From contig JAXGXG010000001.1 of NCBI GenBank assembly GCA_040772845.1, positions 5,270,001-5,334,000 of the forward strand: a stretch of 64,000 bases of DNA, written 5' to 3'. Source of the DNA: PWXP01 sp040772845 (lineage in GTDB: Bacteria > Planctomycetota > Planctomycetia > Pirellulales > Thermoguttaceae). Shown here piece by piece: positions 9,801 to 16,907 of the stretch. Both the position numbers and the translations under genes were made by a program. Numbering within the stretch: the stretch's first letter is position 1; the number at the start of each line of letters is the position of its first letter. The notes under the pieces are model-generated. The model was not told where the DNA came from. It saw only the letters and a list, made by a program, of their open reading frames with translations, and made no database searches.

Positions 9801-10180
9801 TCGATCGTAAACGCGCCGGCCGGCGTCAATTTCGGATCGTTCTTCACGCGTGCCTGGTGAGCCTTGTCTTCGACGGGCCAGCCGCGATCTGACTGCAATG
9901 CACCGCCGAATCGGCCGCCGTCAACGAACTCGGCCCCGCTTAAGCTGAGCATGTGCCCGTTGCCCGACGCGTCGACCGCCGGCTCCGGTTTGTTGAACTG
10001 CCACAGGGCAACCACATGCTCGCCCGTGGCGTCCTCACCTGCATATTCCGCGCGGAACGGTTCGGCCAGTTGCACTTCCTCTACTGCCGGTTGTGCCCCG
10101 CAGACGTGAATAACCGGACCGCTGAAGATCGACGCGAGCAGAACGACAAGTAAGGCAGCAAGGACTCGGTGGGACATCAT
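6833..10180 (-). CDS. large secreted LamG plus glycosidase-like protein
   Basis: A 1115-residue exported protein. The start at 10180 is supported by GGAGG nine bases upstream and by the signal peptide that follows (MMSHRVLAALLVVLLASIFSG); the open frame continues 130 codons further upstream but with non-protein-like sequence. Residues about 55-245 form a concanavalin A-like/LamG domain ('VVALWQFNKPEPAVDASGNGH', 'FTIEMWLKPAD', 'QWRHIAFTYDAAGTGAFFVDG'). A beta-sandwich linker follows. From about residue 370 comes a TIM-barrel-like region ('MVMWGGASGRQAELRDIGFTH'), then a Rossmann-like trimerisation-type domain ('AYKILVMPDCDVLPQSVVEA'), reminiscent of GH42-type enzymes. The C-terminal ~100 residues are an Ig-like domain. 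It probably degrades an extracellular polysaccharide. The catalytic residues were not identified. Confidence 0.7.
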   Translation of the reverse strand: MMSHRVLAALLVVLLASIFSGPVIHVCGAQPAVEEVQLAEPFRAEYAGEDATGEHVVALWQFNKPEPAVDASGNGHMLSLSGAEFVDGGRFGGALQSDRGWPVEDKAHQARVKNDPKLTPAGAFTIEMWLKPADTLREYPEAFLVDKKYVDHNDYQITLSQEVAPDMRNVRATLGFGSESVTWQSDPAHLPPGQWRHIAFTYDAAGTGAFFVDGSPAGSQLKTGFGRITPGRHGLVLGDRIGSYYHGFPGLMDQVRISMGAREFTPVKFELLSSRRVFERMEKTEPLRFGVTNLTNGPLAGARASFGVGSTARQDVELPEIAPGSQHVLEYRFDTALRPDIYKLTASVELPGDEPYSASQSFDIVLAPRQPYRMPVVMWGGASGRQAELRDIGFTHTIGVGCDFRAIWDAGGPTQPGTDARIASSIEDLDAALAAGMRIVSSLSPGSWARSLPEYQRVRRDGAPYTGHEDVCGQFQRIQDFCGQVGESMAKTYGSHPAFDSALLHTEVRGESKPCFHEHDRKAFEAFAGFPIPDEVANMRGVRYDKLPDFPADRVIPDNHPIYVYYKWLWKDGDGWNGLHTRLHRGLKAGSHEQFWTFHDPAVRVASVWNSGGEVDYLSQWTYSYPDPIRIGLATEELLQMASARPDQKVMKMTQIIWYRSQTAPEPGETAKQQAADFDDHDVRPQGTGTVDASGKYRAWWEVEEPGARFITIAPMHLREAFWTKMARPIQGIMYHGIGSLLPGITSGSYRFTHPETRHELKRLVETVVRPLGPTLVQVSDADKDVAFLESFAAEMFAGRGTYGWNGSWAGDMWLICQYASLQPRVVFDETIQQRGLDAYKILVMPDCDVLPQSVVEAVLAFQKRGGIVVGDERLCPAVKPDVLVETHARPKPADEARRLNVEKAIALRKAIDARYERAVDSSTPDVIPYLRRYGTTDYLFAVNDRRQYGDYVGHHELVMEDGLPSDAVLTLRRTGHVYDLAAGRKLDATAENGVLQLKRQFGPCEGHLYMITERPIAAVQVTAAERAKPGETVKVEVAIVDAGGQPIDAVIPVRVDLLDPHGRAAEWSGFYGAKDGKLTITANLAYNDTPGVWRIKAVELASGSESNAYIEVER

Positions 10181-10602
10181 GGCAGAGCCTCCAGGAGGGC
10201 ACGGGAACAACCACAACAAGAGGCTACCACCGGTACGGTTCTGTGTCAAACAACTCGGATCCGTTGCTGCCGACATCGGTCGAGAGTTGTCAAACAACAA
10301 TCCGACACACGGATAGTAGTCACAGCGTATGCGTTGCAACAACTGCTTGTGGTTGTCAATGACTGCGACTGTTTCTGGGGAGTACTGAACCCCCCAGCGA
10401 AAGGCGGGAGGCTGCTCAACAGGATGGGACTTTGCGCGGTACGGTTTGTTGGCGTCAGATGTACGTTTCAAGCCATTTGTTGCACGGGTCGATAATTTCA
10501 CTGTTAGGCCGTTGACACCGGGATGGTATCCTGCTACCCTTAACAAGGGGTTGTGGTTCCAACTCATCATGGTGGTGATTTTTCCTTGCGTTTTGAGTGC
10601 CC
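10181..10602. other. divergent intergenic region, 422 bases
   Basis: It separates the divergently transcribed exoprotein (minus) and the decayed cassette at 10603 (plus). The sequence is less GC-rich than its surroundings and contains several TTGTC/CAACA-type direct and inverted short repeats (10250-10360). No gene is supported. Confidence 0.4.
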
Positions 10603-11057
10603 ATGCAAACGATCAGGCCCGTTTCCGCTGTTTTGCTTGATGAACAAGACGAAAGCCGTCAGGTGGTGGTGTCGAGTGAAGACGCCGATCGCATTGTAAT
10701 GAGTATGCGCCAGGCTGTTGCAGCATGCTTTGCTTTTGACAAAGGCGTAAATGTCTTCAATCGACAGCTTACAGAGTTACTGGGCCGATTGGTTGGATGG
10801 ATCAATCTGCATCGGGGAGCGATTAGAAATGCCCACGTGACGATTCGCCCCCAGAACAACCTTCTTTTCGTGATAACTTAGCAGAAGGTCGAGTTCGATC
10901 ACAGCTTACAGATGCATTAACGGAGCTGGATATCGAAGTTTCCAATAGTGACGATTTCAATCTGATCGATTTTGACGTGCTGGCTTTGCCTGCGGTCTCC
11001 AAGGCGTCGGCCAAAGCATTTCTCTCTTCGGGACAGGTTCTCGAGCATGCCAAGTAG
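10603..11057 (+). pseudogene. hypothetical small protein, interrupted by a stop and a -1 frameshift
   Basis: The frame from the ATG at 10603 reads MQTIRPVSAVLLDEQDESRQ and continues with protein-like sequence to 'RPQNNLLFVIT', where a TAG occurs (10879-10881). The same frame continues sensibly after the TAG ('QKVEFDHSL') up to about 10908. There a -1 shift is needed to continue with 'TDALTELDIEVSNSDDFNLI', then 'LPAVSKASAKAFLSSGQVLEHAK' and a stop at 11055-11057. Two independent lesions suggest a decayed gene of about 150 codons. The alternative is an odd recoding event, which I consider less likely. The next ORF (11047) overlaps its end, so the two were probably a pair. I recall similar uncharacterised proteins in planctomycetes beside HEPN-like partners, but this is memory, not a search. 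Confidence 0.6.
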
Positions 11058-11214
11058 GGAAGCGCATATCGCAGCCGCCCGGGAAAACCAACGGGCGCTT
11101 GAGTATCTTTCCGAACGGTTCGACAGTTTTGGAGGTTGGGTAGCCGTAGTAGCTTTCTATAAGGCTTTGTTGTACCTCAGTACCACTGGTATGTATACGC
11201 ACGGAATCGGGTGA
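11047..11214 (+). pseudogene. truncated N-terminus of a HEPN-like protein
   Basis: The ATG at 11047 overlaps the end of the preceding decayed ORF. The product begins MPSREAHIAAARENQRALEY, then 'LSERFDSFGGWVAVVAFYKALLYL', which looks like the first two helices of HEPN-type nucleotide-binding or RNase proteins ('WAVVVAFYSALH'). It then breaks into unrelated residues and stops at 11214. The break is near 11165, within the 3' end of the convergent membrane-protein gene (stop at 11177). An intact relative would be roughly 130-160 residues. Together with the upstream ORF this looks like a toxin-antitoxin or defence-type pair that lost its 3' half. Confidence 0.55.
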
Positions 11215-12868
11215 GAGCCGTGCTGCGCTTGGCGTGGTCCAGGTAGGGTTCCCAGTATTCCCGGAGTGCCGTGAGGTGGGAATGGAGCAGTTCGTCGGCT
11301 TGCTGATGGGCCGTCCAGCCGACGCGCGCCCGGCGTTGACTCCTGTCTTGTACCAGCAGGCACCGCTGGGCCAACATGGCGCAAATCCCTTCGCGAATGA
11401 CCGCGTCGTCGCAGTCCAGCAGCGGCGGCAGAACAAAGATGCCTTCCGAGTCGATCGGATGGACCGAAATCTGGACCGAAGGCGCCAGGTCGCCTGCAAG
11501 AATCTGCCGTACGTTGTAGCTGTGCACCAACGCATCGACGGGCGTGATGACGAACAGGTAGACCGTTATGGCCAGTGCCCAAAGCTGCCGTCGGACGAGC
11601 CAGACGAAGTCGCGCCGGTGCACAACCTTCCAGACTACCAGAATGAACCCGGCCACCACCAGGGTCATGCCGAACAGGCCGACGGTTCGCATGCGGGTCA
11701 TGCCGTTGAAGCCGACGTAGATCATCAGCCGGTTGTACACCGCGGCGGCCAGCAAGGCGTTCTCAAACACCCAGAGCCATGTCAGCCGGCGAAGTTGCGG
11801 CAGGCGCGGATCGTGCAGGATGCTGCCGCGAAAGACGAGCGAAAGAACGCCGGTGGCCAGCGCCAACGCAACGGTCAGCCAGGCCGCGCCCTCGTGGGCG
11901 TAACCTGCATAGTAGAAGCCCTTAGGGAACTCCCGGAACCAAAGCGTTGCGAACTCGAACGGCAGGTACACCGCGAACAAGACAATGAGGGCCAGCAGCG
12001 TATTGCGGAACGGCATGTAGAGCATCGACTGGGCCGGTTCCACAGGGTGAGTTGCCGCACGGGCCTTGCCGGACGTGAGTTGGTCGAGGATCGACTCGTA
12101 CCGCATCGGGCGGAGCAACCCGGCCGCAATCCAAATCACGAAGAACCAGAAGACGACTTCCTTCCCCGTCAGACCGAAGGCAGCGACCCACACGTGCAAA
12201 GAACGGAACATCTCCTCAACGGCGTCTCTTACGGCGCTAACCAGATCCGGATTCGCCAGGATGAACAGACTGCCGAAGACGAGAATTGCGCCCAAAGGGA
12301 TGATCACGTTGAGCAGACGGACCTTTGCGAGGATCGGGGTGGCCTTACTGCTCGACTGAATGTGATCGAGCAGGTTTTTCAGTCCGGCCGGGAGCGCCTG
12401 GCACGCGTAGACCAAGACATCGAGCACATAAGGCGTCCGACCGGAAAGCGACATCGCAAACGCTACCAGCAGGGTAAAGCCCAGGACGACCTGGAACACC
12501 GTTCCACACCAGAGCAAGTTCGCCGCCAGAATCACCAGCATACTGCCGAGAACCCAAAAGGAAGCGCGACACCGCAGCCGCGGCGAGCCAAGCACGAAAA
12601 GCAACGGCGCCAGGACGAACAGCAGGGCAAGACCGGCATAGCCATGGCCGCGGTATATGGTCATATCGGCCAGGACAATCAGAGGCAGCAGTACGGCAAT
12701 TTCGCGCCATCGCGAACTGCTCTGCACTGGCTCGGTTGTCAGGTCGACATGGTTGGGAGGGACCGGTTCGGCCGGTCGAGATCTGAAGACACTGCCGAAA
12801 TCCAGTGGCGGCACGACCTCCGCGGCAACCGGCTCCGACGACGGTGAAGAGAGAGTGTTCTCGTCCAT
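11177..12868 (-). CDS. polytopic membrane protein, DUF4173-like
   Basis: A 563-residue protein with a Pro/Ser-rich cytoplasmic N-terminus (about 60 residues) followed by roughly 10-12 hydrophobic segments ('IAVLLPLIVLADMTIY', 'GLALLFVLAPLLFVLG', 'MLVILAANLLWCG', 'ALLAAAVYNRLMIYVGFNGMTRMRTVGLFG'). The segment 'YNRLMIYVGFNGMTRMR' and the C-terminal soluble tail (about 100 residues) fit what I remember of DUF4173 proteins, a family of unknown function. The start at 12868 (MDENTLSSPSSEP) is chosen because upstream codons up to 12961 are not protein-like. It faces the decayed cassette and overlaps its end. No functional clue comes from neighbours. Confidence 0.6.
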   Translation of the reverse strand: MDENTLSSPSSEPVAAEVVPPLDFGSVFRSRPAEPVPPNHVDLTTEPVQSSSRWREIAVLLPLIVLADMTIYRGHGYAGLALLFVLAPLLFVLGSPRLRCRASFWVLGSMLVILAANLLWCGTVFQVVLGFTLLVAFAMSLSGRTPYVLDVLVYACQALPAGLKNLLDHIQSSSKATPILAKVRLLNVIIPLGAILVFGSLFILANPDLVSAVRDAVEEMFRSLHVWVAAFGLTGKEVVFWFFVIWIAAGLLRPMRYESILDQLTSGKARAATHPVEPAQSMLYMPFRNTLLALIVLFAVYLPFEFATLWFREFPKGFYYAGYAHEGAAWLTVALALATGVLSLVFRGSILHDPRLPQLRRLTWLWVFENALLAAAVYNRLMIYVGFNGMTRMRTVGLFGMTLVVAGFILVVWKVVHRRDFVWLVRRQLWALAITVYLFVITPVDALVHSYNVRQILAGDLAPSVQISVHPIDSEGIFVLPPLLDCDDAVIREGICAMLAQRCLLVQDRSQRRARVGWTAHQQADELLHSHLTALREYWEPYLDHAKRSTALTRFRAYTYQWY

Positions 12869-13054
12869 GACAGCGCACCGGGACTTGGAATGGAGCACAA
12901 CCGAATAACACACAAGACGATAGGCAGTATAGTCCCGCGGCAGCCGCAAGTCCAGCCCCATAACCTATACTTGCATAGGCTGTGTCTGTGCTTGGTAGGG
13001 TCGTCTACCGGTCCTTTTCCAAACGGGGCTTGAAACATGAACGGGCATGTTATG

Positions 13055-13071
13055 ACTGGAGTTTTGCAAAC
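13055..13071 (+). repeat. left terminal inverted repeat of the insertion sequence
   Basis: ACTGGAGTTTTGCAAAC. It matches the complement of the right end with a single difference (G/A at position 5). It is preceded by the target copy TATG. Confidence 0.85.
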
Positions 13072-13132
13072 ATCAAATTGGGCTTGTAAAAATAGGGGTT
13101 TTGGCGCAAAAATGGGGTAGTTTGAGGTGGCC

Positions 13133-14395
13133 ATGGCAATCACGGAGGGTGCGACAATGCCAGGGATCACCTCGTTTCCACGTGTGGTGCAGAGTGCGGT
13201 GGAAGAGTTCGGCGACCTGTTTGTCTGCGAACCGGAGCGGCGCCACTTTGCCGAATACCTCACTGGGTTGATGGTGGCCGCGCGAAAGACCGTGCGGGGA
13301 ATCAACTACGAGTTCGCTATGACGACGGATCAGTCGTGCCTGAACCGCTTCATCACCGAGGTGAAGTGGGACGAGGCTGAGTTGAACGAGCGTCGGCTGA
13401 GGTGGTTGCAGAAGGACTCGAGCACCCGCTACGGCGATCGGGGGGTGATTGCGATCGACAACGTGTTGATCGACCACGATGGCAAACTGATCAAGGACGT
13501 CGGCTGGTTCTGGGACCATGCCGAAGGACGGAACAAGATTGCCCACGACTATCTGATTGCCAACTACGTATGCACCAGTGACAAGCACTACCCCCTGGAG
13601 TTCCGGCGTTTCAGGAAACGCGAGCAGTGCGACGCAACGGGCGAGGAGTTCTTCAACCACACCAAGCTGTTCTGCCAGTTGGTGGATTGGGTTTGTGAGC
13701 ATGAGATTCCGGGCGACTTCACCTTTGATAGCTACTTCACGAACGCCGAGATCCTCAATCACATTCATGGCAAGAAGGACCGGTTTGGCCGTCCTCGCGG
13801 CTACGTGGGCGACCTGAAGTTTAATCGGAAGATTTGTTGGAAGGGCGGCGAATTGAGGGCGGAGGAAATGGCCGGGCAGATCGATCCGGACAGCCGGAAG
13901 CCCTTCAAGCGTGGCCGAAAGCAGCAATGGTATTTCACGACGAGCATTCGCATCCCCAATGTCGAGCACAAGGTGCGGATCGTGATCATTTGGGACAAGA
14001 AGCGCGACCGTGAGCCGCGCAAGATTTTGATAACCAACCGCGTAGCCTGGGAAGTGATTCGGATTCTGCAGGTCTATCGCTATCGATGGACAGGCACGGA
14101 GACCTTTCATCGGGACGGGAAGCAAGAGCTTGGCATGGGAGATTGTCAGCTGCGCGACGGCCAGGGCCAAACCCGGCACATGTACCTGGTCATGCTGGCG
14201 TACACTCTGCTCATGGCCCAACTCAAGCAGGCCCGCGCGAAGGAATGGGCCTCCTGCAAGCTGACGACCATCGGCGAAGCCTGTCGCGCAGTATTGCGAG
14301 AGACGCTGCGATCCACCCTGGACTGGGCTATTGAGCAGGTTACCGAGTATGGACGCAGCCGCGACCATGTGATGGCTCACTTGCGGTTGGAGTGA
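13133..14395 (+). CDS. IS701-like DDE transposase
   Basis: A 420-residue transposase. Visible parts of the RNase H-like catalytic core are 'GVIAIDNVLIDHDGK' (first Asp), 'FTFDSYFTNAEIL' (second Asp) and 'YRWTGTETFHRDGKQELGMGD' (Glu, with the Y-R-W context of this superfamily). The N-terminus 'HFAEYLTGLMVAARKTVRGI' and 'DQSCLNRFITEVKWDEAELN' matches what I know of IS701 relatives. Three starts are possible: GTG 13127, ATG 13133 and ATG 13157. I chose 13133 because GAGG lies five to six bases before it. The gene fills the element and ends just before the right repeat, and nothing suggests inactivation. Confidence 0.85.
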   Translation: MAITEGATMPGITSFPRVVQSAVEEFGDLFVCEPERRHFAEYLTGLMVAARKTVRGINYEFAMTTDQSCLNRFITEVKWDEAELNERRLRWLQKDSSTRYGDRGVIAIDNVLIDHDGKLIKDVGWFWDHAEGRNKIAHDYLIANYVCTSDKHYPLEFRRFRKREQCDATGEEFFNHTKLFCQLVDWVCEHEIPGDFTFDSYFTNAEILNHIHGKKDRFGRPRGYVGDLKFNRKICWKGGELRAEEMAGQIDPDSRKPFKRGRKQQWYFTTSIRIPNVEHKVRIVIIWDKKRDREPRKILITNRVAWEVIRILQVYRYRWTGTETFHRDGKQELGMGDCQLRDGQGQTRHMYLVMLAYTLLMAQLKQARAKEWASCKLTTIGEACRAVLRETLRSTLDWAIEQVTEYGRSRDHVMAHLRLE

Positions 14396-14412
14396 GTTTG
14401 CAAAACTTCAGT
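14396..14412 (-). repeat. right terminal inverted repeat of the insertion sequence
   Basis: It reads ACTGAAGTTTTGCAAAC on the minus strand. The direct target copy TATG follows at 14413-14416, and its ATG is the start codon of the next gene. Confidence 0.85.
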
Positions 14413-14413
14413 T

Positions 14414-15343
14414 ATGAAACGCACTTGGGTCATTGGCTTCCTCATGGCAATGCTTGCCACACCGCTTGCTGCGCAGGATGGCAGGCGGCCGCCGCACATC
14501 AAGCCGGTCGGGCCGCTCTACTCGCTTCCGTACGCGCCGGGTGAGACGTTCCAGGTGGGGCAAGGGTATCTTGATTTCCCCACCCACATGAGCGAGTACG
14601 CCATCGACTGGACCATGCCCGAAGAAACACCCATTCACGCCGCCAGGGCCGGCGTTGTCATCGAAGTGGTCGATTCGTTTACCAAGTCGGGCATGACGGA
14701 GGATATGAAGCAGAAGGGCAACTATGTACGTATTCGGCACGAAGACGGCAGCCGCGCCCTGTATTACCACCTCGCCCATCATGGAGCGAAAGTCAAGGTG
14801 GGAGACAAAGTTGAAGAGGGCCAACTCATCGCACTGTCGGGCAATACGGGGTATTCCGCGACGCCACATCTGCACTTCATGGTCGATCAACCTGAAAACG
14901 GGCGCTACGTCTCCGTTCCAATCCTGTTCAAATCGGGTGAAGACGAACCGTTTGACATCGTACGCGAAGGGAAGTACAAAGCGCCCGGCGGACCGGTCCC
15001 GACGGACGAAGGCCCCCTGCAAGGTATCCAAGGAACCGGTGAACTCTCGTCCATCCGGCCCCGTCTGATTCAGCTCGTCCGTGCAGAAAAGGCCCCCGAG
15101 AAAGCCGCCGTCGCCCTGAAGCGACACCTGCTCGATAACCGCAGTACCTATCGCGCAACCTACAAGGAAGTATTCGCCAGGGCGCAGAAAGGCGACAAGT
15201 CGGCCATGAAGGAATTGCAGGTATTCCTGGACGGGATGGACCTTCATACGCAGCCCGACGTCGCACGGCTGATCCTCGATCCTGCCTCTGCCAACACGGC
15301 GAACGAGGCCATGCTGGTCTGGTGGGGGCTGTTCGCCCTGTAG
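14414..15343 (+). CDS. M23-family metallopeptidase, exported
   Basis: A 309-residue protein with a signal peptide (MKRTWVIGFLMAMLATPLAA). The LytM/M23 domain spans about residues 50-165: a first zinc site 'HMSEYAIDW' (His and Asp, with wider spacing than the usual HxxxD), 'RIRHEDGSRALYYHLAHHG', and the second site 'GNTGYSATPHLHFMV' containing HLH. Such enzymes cut peptide cross-links in peptidoglycan or act as scaffolds outside the membrane. The C-terminal ~110 residues are charged and helical with no family I recognise. The start codon lies in the target duplication of the insertion sequence. Upstream there is now IS sequence with no obvious ribosome binding site, so expression may be altered. 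Confidence 0.82.
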   Translation: MKRTWVIGFLMAMLATPLAAQDGRRPPHIKPVGPLYSLPYAPGETFQVGQGYLDFPTHMSEYAIDWTMPEETPIHAARAGVVIEVVDSFTKSGMTEDMKQKGNYVRIRHEDGSRALYYHLAHHGAKVKVGDKVEEGQLIALSGNTGYSATPHLHFMVDQPENGRYVSVPILFKSGEDEPFDIVREGKYKAPGGPVPTDEGPLQGIQGTGELSSIRPRLIQLVRAEKAPEKAAVALKRHLLDNRSTYRATYKEVFARAQKGDKSAMKELQVFLDGMDLHTQPDVARLILDPASANTANEAMLVWWGLFAL

Positions 15344-15530
15344 GACTTGCACTTCCGTTTCCGGAGGCAGGCCGCCATCGGCGGAGTCCGGCCTTCAGGG
15401 ACCGTCCGGATCAAATGCCGGCGGAATGGCGCCACGCAGAATGACCACCGTACTGGCCTGTCCGGCTCGAACCGCGAATACGGTTCTACAACAAAGCCCA
15501 GCGGCGGTCTAGCATACCCTGGGGAAACTT

Positions 15531-16850
15531 CTACCGAGGTCGAATGGTCTCGGTGTACGGCTGATTCTCTTTGTCGATGCATGCGACCGCCTGAATCAAA
15601 GCCGCACTATTTTCAATAGTAATCGGGCTATCTGCCGCGTAGTTGCGCATGCGGCATCCGACAAGGCTGACCGTCAACGGTTCCGAGCCGCGCACCAGCA
15701 TGAAATCGTGCGACTGCCCGACCGTGGTCAGCGCCGGATTGCCTCCCGAAAAGCTTTCGCAGTTCGCCACGGCCGTGTGCCCTTGCCCTTCCACCACAAA
15801 CGGGTGAATATCCGCCAGCGGCGCGCCGGCATTGGCGATGATCGATCCCTGGCTGATCTGCCAGTTGCGGTTGAACTGGCTGTCGCCCAGCTTGTGAATG
15901 CCCACGGCCACGCAGTCGAGGTTGAAGTTGGTCAGTTGTCCATAGGTGGCCGGCCCCAGGTAGATACCGCCCCACGTGCCGAACGTGAAGACGTCCATCA
16001 ACTGCGCGTTGTCCGTATGGTCGATCCAGTAGCAGAATGTCTTCCTCGCCATCACGGCATCGATCACGTCACGATGATGCCCTCCGTCAATGAACCGCCG
16101 GTTGGCCGGATTGACGTGGCAATGGAGAATGCGGGGGATGTCGTAGCAGTGATCGATGGCAATGAACGTGCCGCCCAGCGGATAGCCGTAACAGTGCTCG
16201 AACAGCACCTGCTCGCACGGCCGCTCTCGCGGTGTGCGGAAGTCCATAGCCATAGACTCGCCGTAGAAAGTCAGGCATGAGAGCGTCACGCCCTGGGCGC
16301 TGCGGGTTTGCGATGCCTGAATGGTGGGCGGATAGGCGATGATCTTCGATGCATCGTCGGCAGGCTGACGCGGATACCAGAACTGGATGCCGCGTACTTG
16401 GGTGGCGGCCTCGACGGTCAGCAGCGGCCGTGTCTCATCCTCGGTGGCCAGTACGCTGCCGACCGGTTGCGGCCTGTCCGAATGCCGTGTGCCGCGCCCG
16501 ACCGGCCCGTGCACCCCAACCAGCGAGACATTCCGCCGGAGAACGATACCGCCATCCAAACGATACGGTTCTTCGGCAGGTTCGACGAACAGCGCGGTGC
16601 CCCGTTCGGCCGCCCAGTCGATGGCCTCTTGCAAACGCGTCGCATTCTGCGCCGCGTTGTTCGCCGGCAGCACGCCGAACTGCCGGATGGATTTCAGTAA
16701 CGGCTGTATCTGGACATCGGGCGTCTCTGCCGCCTGAGCGTGCGTTACGACGCCTGCACCCGTCGCAGTCGCTACGGCGCCCCATCCGGTTCGCCGAAGA
16801 AAGCTGCGCCGCGAAACGGCCATCGCACCAGGAAGAACGTGTTGTGGCAT
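15531..16850 (-). CDS. Tat-exported beta-helix (pectate lyase superfamily-like) protein
   Basis: A 439-residue protein with a twin-arginine signal (SRRSFLRRTGWG, cleavage after 'THAQA'). The segment 'IRQFGVLPANNAAQNATRLQEAIDWAAERGTALFVEPA' is the typical opening of pectate-lyase-superfamily/GH28-like right-handed beta-helices. Repeated short beta motifs follow throughout ('VSLVGVHG', 'VRGIQFWYP', 'GVTLSCLTFYGES', 'MDVFTFGTWGGIYLG'). It probably binds or cleaves an extracellular polysaccharide, but I see no firm catalytic signature. The start at 16850 has a GAAGGA site; a second Met nine codons later (16823) would also keep the Tat signal. Confidence 0.72.
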   Translation of the reverse strand: MPQHVLPGAMAVSRRSFLRRTGWGAVATATGAGVVTHAQAAETPDVQIQPLLKSIRQFGVLPANNAAQNATRLQEAIDWAAERGTALFVEPAEEPYRLDGGIVLRRNVSLVGVHGPVGRGTRHSDRPQPVGSVLATEDETRPLLTVEAATQVRGIQFWYPRQPADDASKIIAYPPTIQASQTRSAQGVTLSCLTFYGESMAMDFRTPRERPCEQVLFEHCYGYPLGGTFIAIDHCYDIPRILHCHVNPANRRFIDGGHHRDVIDAVMARKTFCYWIDHTDNAQLMDVFTFGTWGGIYLGPATYGQLTNFNLDCVAVGIHKLGDSQFNRNWQISQGSIIANAGAPLADIHPFVVEGQGHTAVANCESFSGGNPALTTVGQSHDFMLVRGSEPLTVSLVGCRMRNYAADSPITIENSAALIQAVACIDKENQPYTETIRPR

Positions 16851-16907
16851 GGTGGGTTTCCTTCACGCAGTCAGGTGGGTCGCTGAGCGGGCCCTGCCGA
16901 GGAAGTC

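Larger units (their letters stand above)
13055..14412 (+). mobile_element. IS701-like insertion sequence, 1358 bp
   Basis: It is bounded by 17-bp terminal inverted repeats with one internal mismatch (ACTG[G/A]AGTTTTGCAAAC at 13055-13071 and its complement at 14396-14412) and flanked by direct TATG copies (13051-13054 and 14413-14416). The duplication can also be read as TTATGA with a slightly shorter repeat. A four-base duplication is what IS701-type elements make. One transposase gene fills the element. The right-hand copy of the duplication contains the ATG of the M23 peptidase gene, so the element sits exactly at that start codon. The intact ends and ORF suggest recent insertion. Confidence 0.85.

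Noticed and set aside
10181..10570. 130-codon upstream extension of the large exoprotein
   Set aside because: No protein-like pattern, and the ribosome binding site and signal peptide fix the start at 10180.
11234..12847. 537-codon plus-strand open frame opposite the membrane protein
   Set aside because: Gln/Arg/His-rich translation without any motif; typical antisense of a hydrophobic protein gene.
13073..14380. 435-codon minus-strand open frame in the insertion sequence
   Set aside because: Antisense of the transposase, whose DDE motifs are clear.
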